Of a stretch of DNA of 64,000 nucleotides, positions 63,265-64,000 are shown piece after piece; positions within the stretch are counted from its first letter, which is position 1, and the number at the start of each line of letters is the position of its first letter. The notes below the pieces were generated by a model. The model saw nothing but the letters and a program-made list of their open reading frames with translations, did not search any database and was not told where the DNA came from. The DNA is from Paraburkholderia phenoliruptrix (GTDB lineage Bacteria > Pseudomonadota > Gammaproteobacteria > Burkholderiales > Burkholderiaceae): assembly GCF_902859825.1 (NCBI RefSeq), contig NZ_CADIKB010000017.1, positions 57,096 through 121,095 of the forward strand. The letters run 5' to 3'. Position numbers and translations under genes: made by a program.

Positions 63265-64000
63265 TCAGCGTAGGTTGGCCGGCAGCTTCCAGGGAAGCAG
63301 CGCGTCGTAGTCGTCGACCGTCTTTGCCAGAGGCAACCGCTGGAACAGCCAGGTGAGATAGCGATACGGATCGATGCCGTTGGCTTTTGCTGACTCGACC
63401 AGCGAATAAAGATTCGCACTCGCATGTGCGCCAGCAACTGTATCGGCAAACAGGAAGCTTTTGCGCGCGACGACAAACGGGCGAATGGAATTTTCGCAGG
63501 GATTGTTCGATATGGGCCAGTTGCCGTTCTCGATGTATCGGATCAGCTTGGGCCACTGCCCATGCAGATAGGTCAGGGCCTTACCGAGCAAACTTTGAGG
63601 CACGACGCCGGGTAACTGTTCAAGCATCAGCGTTTCGATGGCATCGAGCACGCGTGCACTGTATCGTCGTCGCAATCGCTGTCGTCGTTCAGCCGCCCAC
63701 GTTTCACTGTGCGCCTCCGCCGCGAACAGCTTGCCGATCAGTTTGATGAAGCGCGTCGCGAGCAGGTTGGACGAGCGTGCGGCCTTCGGCACGTTATCTT
63801 CGGCCTTGACCAGATACCGTCTCGCGTGAGCCCAGCATCCGAGATGCACGAGCTGATACTGTTCAGCGATGCCGTTGTAGGGCTCGTATCCAATGGAATG
63901 AGCGCCTCCCACCCAGCGTCGACACCAAGGAAGGCGGCTCAGAACAATGCGCCGGTCCGAAGTGGAAGATGATGGAGGCTCCCCCAGCCAATTCGGAGAA
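63265..64000 (-). pseudogene. IS66-family transposase (TnpC), frameshifted and cut by the window edge
   Basis: The C-terminal part of an IS66 transposase: GYEPYNGIAEQYQLVHLGCWAHARR, the catalytic Glu region NWPISNNPCENSIRPFVVARKSFLF, and the C-terminal LVESAKANGIDPYRYLTWLFQRLP. The frame that continues upstream to 64000 does not look like IS66. A different frame there does (ASIIFHFGP, the stretch that normally precedes the DGYxxY motif). This implies a frameshift between about 63900 and 63960, so the copy is probably inactive. The upstream part is outside the window. Confidence 0.75.

Noticed and set aside
59450..64000. Search for the distal transposon end (a GTAACGACA-type match)
   Set aside because: ACGACA occurs inside the 300-residue gene and inside IS66, but without flanking TnsB-like repeats. 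The end is probably beyond 64000.
53800..64000. CRISPR array or Cas genes associated with the Tn7-like element
   Set aside because: No regularly spaced direct repeats and no Cas-like product were seen in this part; a guide-RNA system could still lie outside the window.

Overview
The window looks like the primary chromosome of a Burkholderia-type betaproteobacterium, most likely Paraburkholderia. The evidence is high GC, the gene order mnmG-rsmG-parA-parB-atpIBEFHAGDC, several branched-chain amino acid (Liv) ABC transport clusters, a tandem glycine riboswitch ahead of gcvTHP, a full-length trifunctional PutA, and two ParB-binding parS palindromes. The par/atp block suggests the replication origin is not far away. 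All calls come from reading the sequence and from family knowledge; no database search was run.

Layout. 0.1-5 kb: first Liv-type ABC system (two ATPases, binding protein, two permeases). 5.4-12 kb: two paralogous binding proteins in tandem, followed by a permease, a fused permease-ATPase and a second ATPase. 12.1-16.6 kb: mnmG, rsmG, parA, parB, with parS sites just before and inside mnmG. 17-24.8 kb: complete F1Fo ATP synthase operon. 25-32.6 kb: acyl-CoA synthetase, a probable 40-codon gene with its own terminator, a PheC-like periplasmic protein, hemE and priA. 32.9-38.6 kb: a 50-residue membrane protein, a short leader ORF plus terminator, putA, and another Liv binding protein. 38.6-48.3 kb, minus strand: ThDP enzyme, sdaA, an alginate-lyase-like protein, and gcvP-gcvH-gcvT under a glycine riboswitch. 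48.4-53.4 kb: lipoprotein, oxidoreductase, Rep helicase and a di-haem cytochrome c.

At 53.7 kb there is a tRNA-Arg(CCG). About 33 bp past its 3' end the sequence changes character and a Tn7-like transposon begins. Its minus-strand operon runs from an unknown 300-residue protein, through a 69-residue TnsA-like mini-protein, a TnsA-TnsB fusion and the AAA ATPase TnsC, to the target selector TniQ, which lies nearest the tRNA. Translational overlaps link mini-TnsA to TnsAB and TnsC to TniQ. Beyond the operon are about 0.9 kb without a convincing gene, then two adjacent HAD-like genes that have both lost the catalytic nucleophile, a divergent gene with two DUF6471-like repeats, and a frameshifted IS66 transposase running off the window. 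The distal transposon end was not found, so cargo status of these last genes is an inference.

Taken together, the core genes support nitrogen-source uptake and use (Liv systems, PutA, SdaA, glycine cleavage), energy conversion (ATP synthase, cytochrome c) and chromosome maintenance (Par, PriA, Rep). The most novel material is the transposon operon with its extra mini-TnsA and the neighbouring HAD/DUF6471 module.
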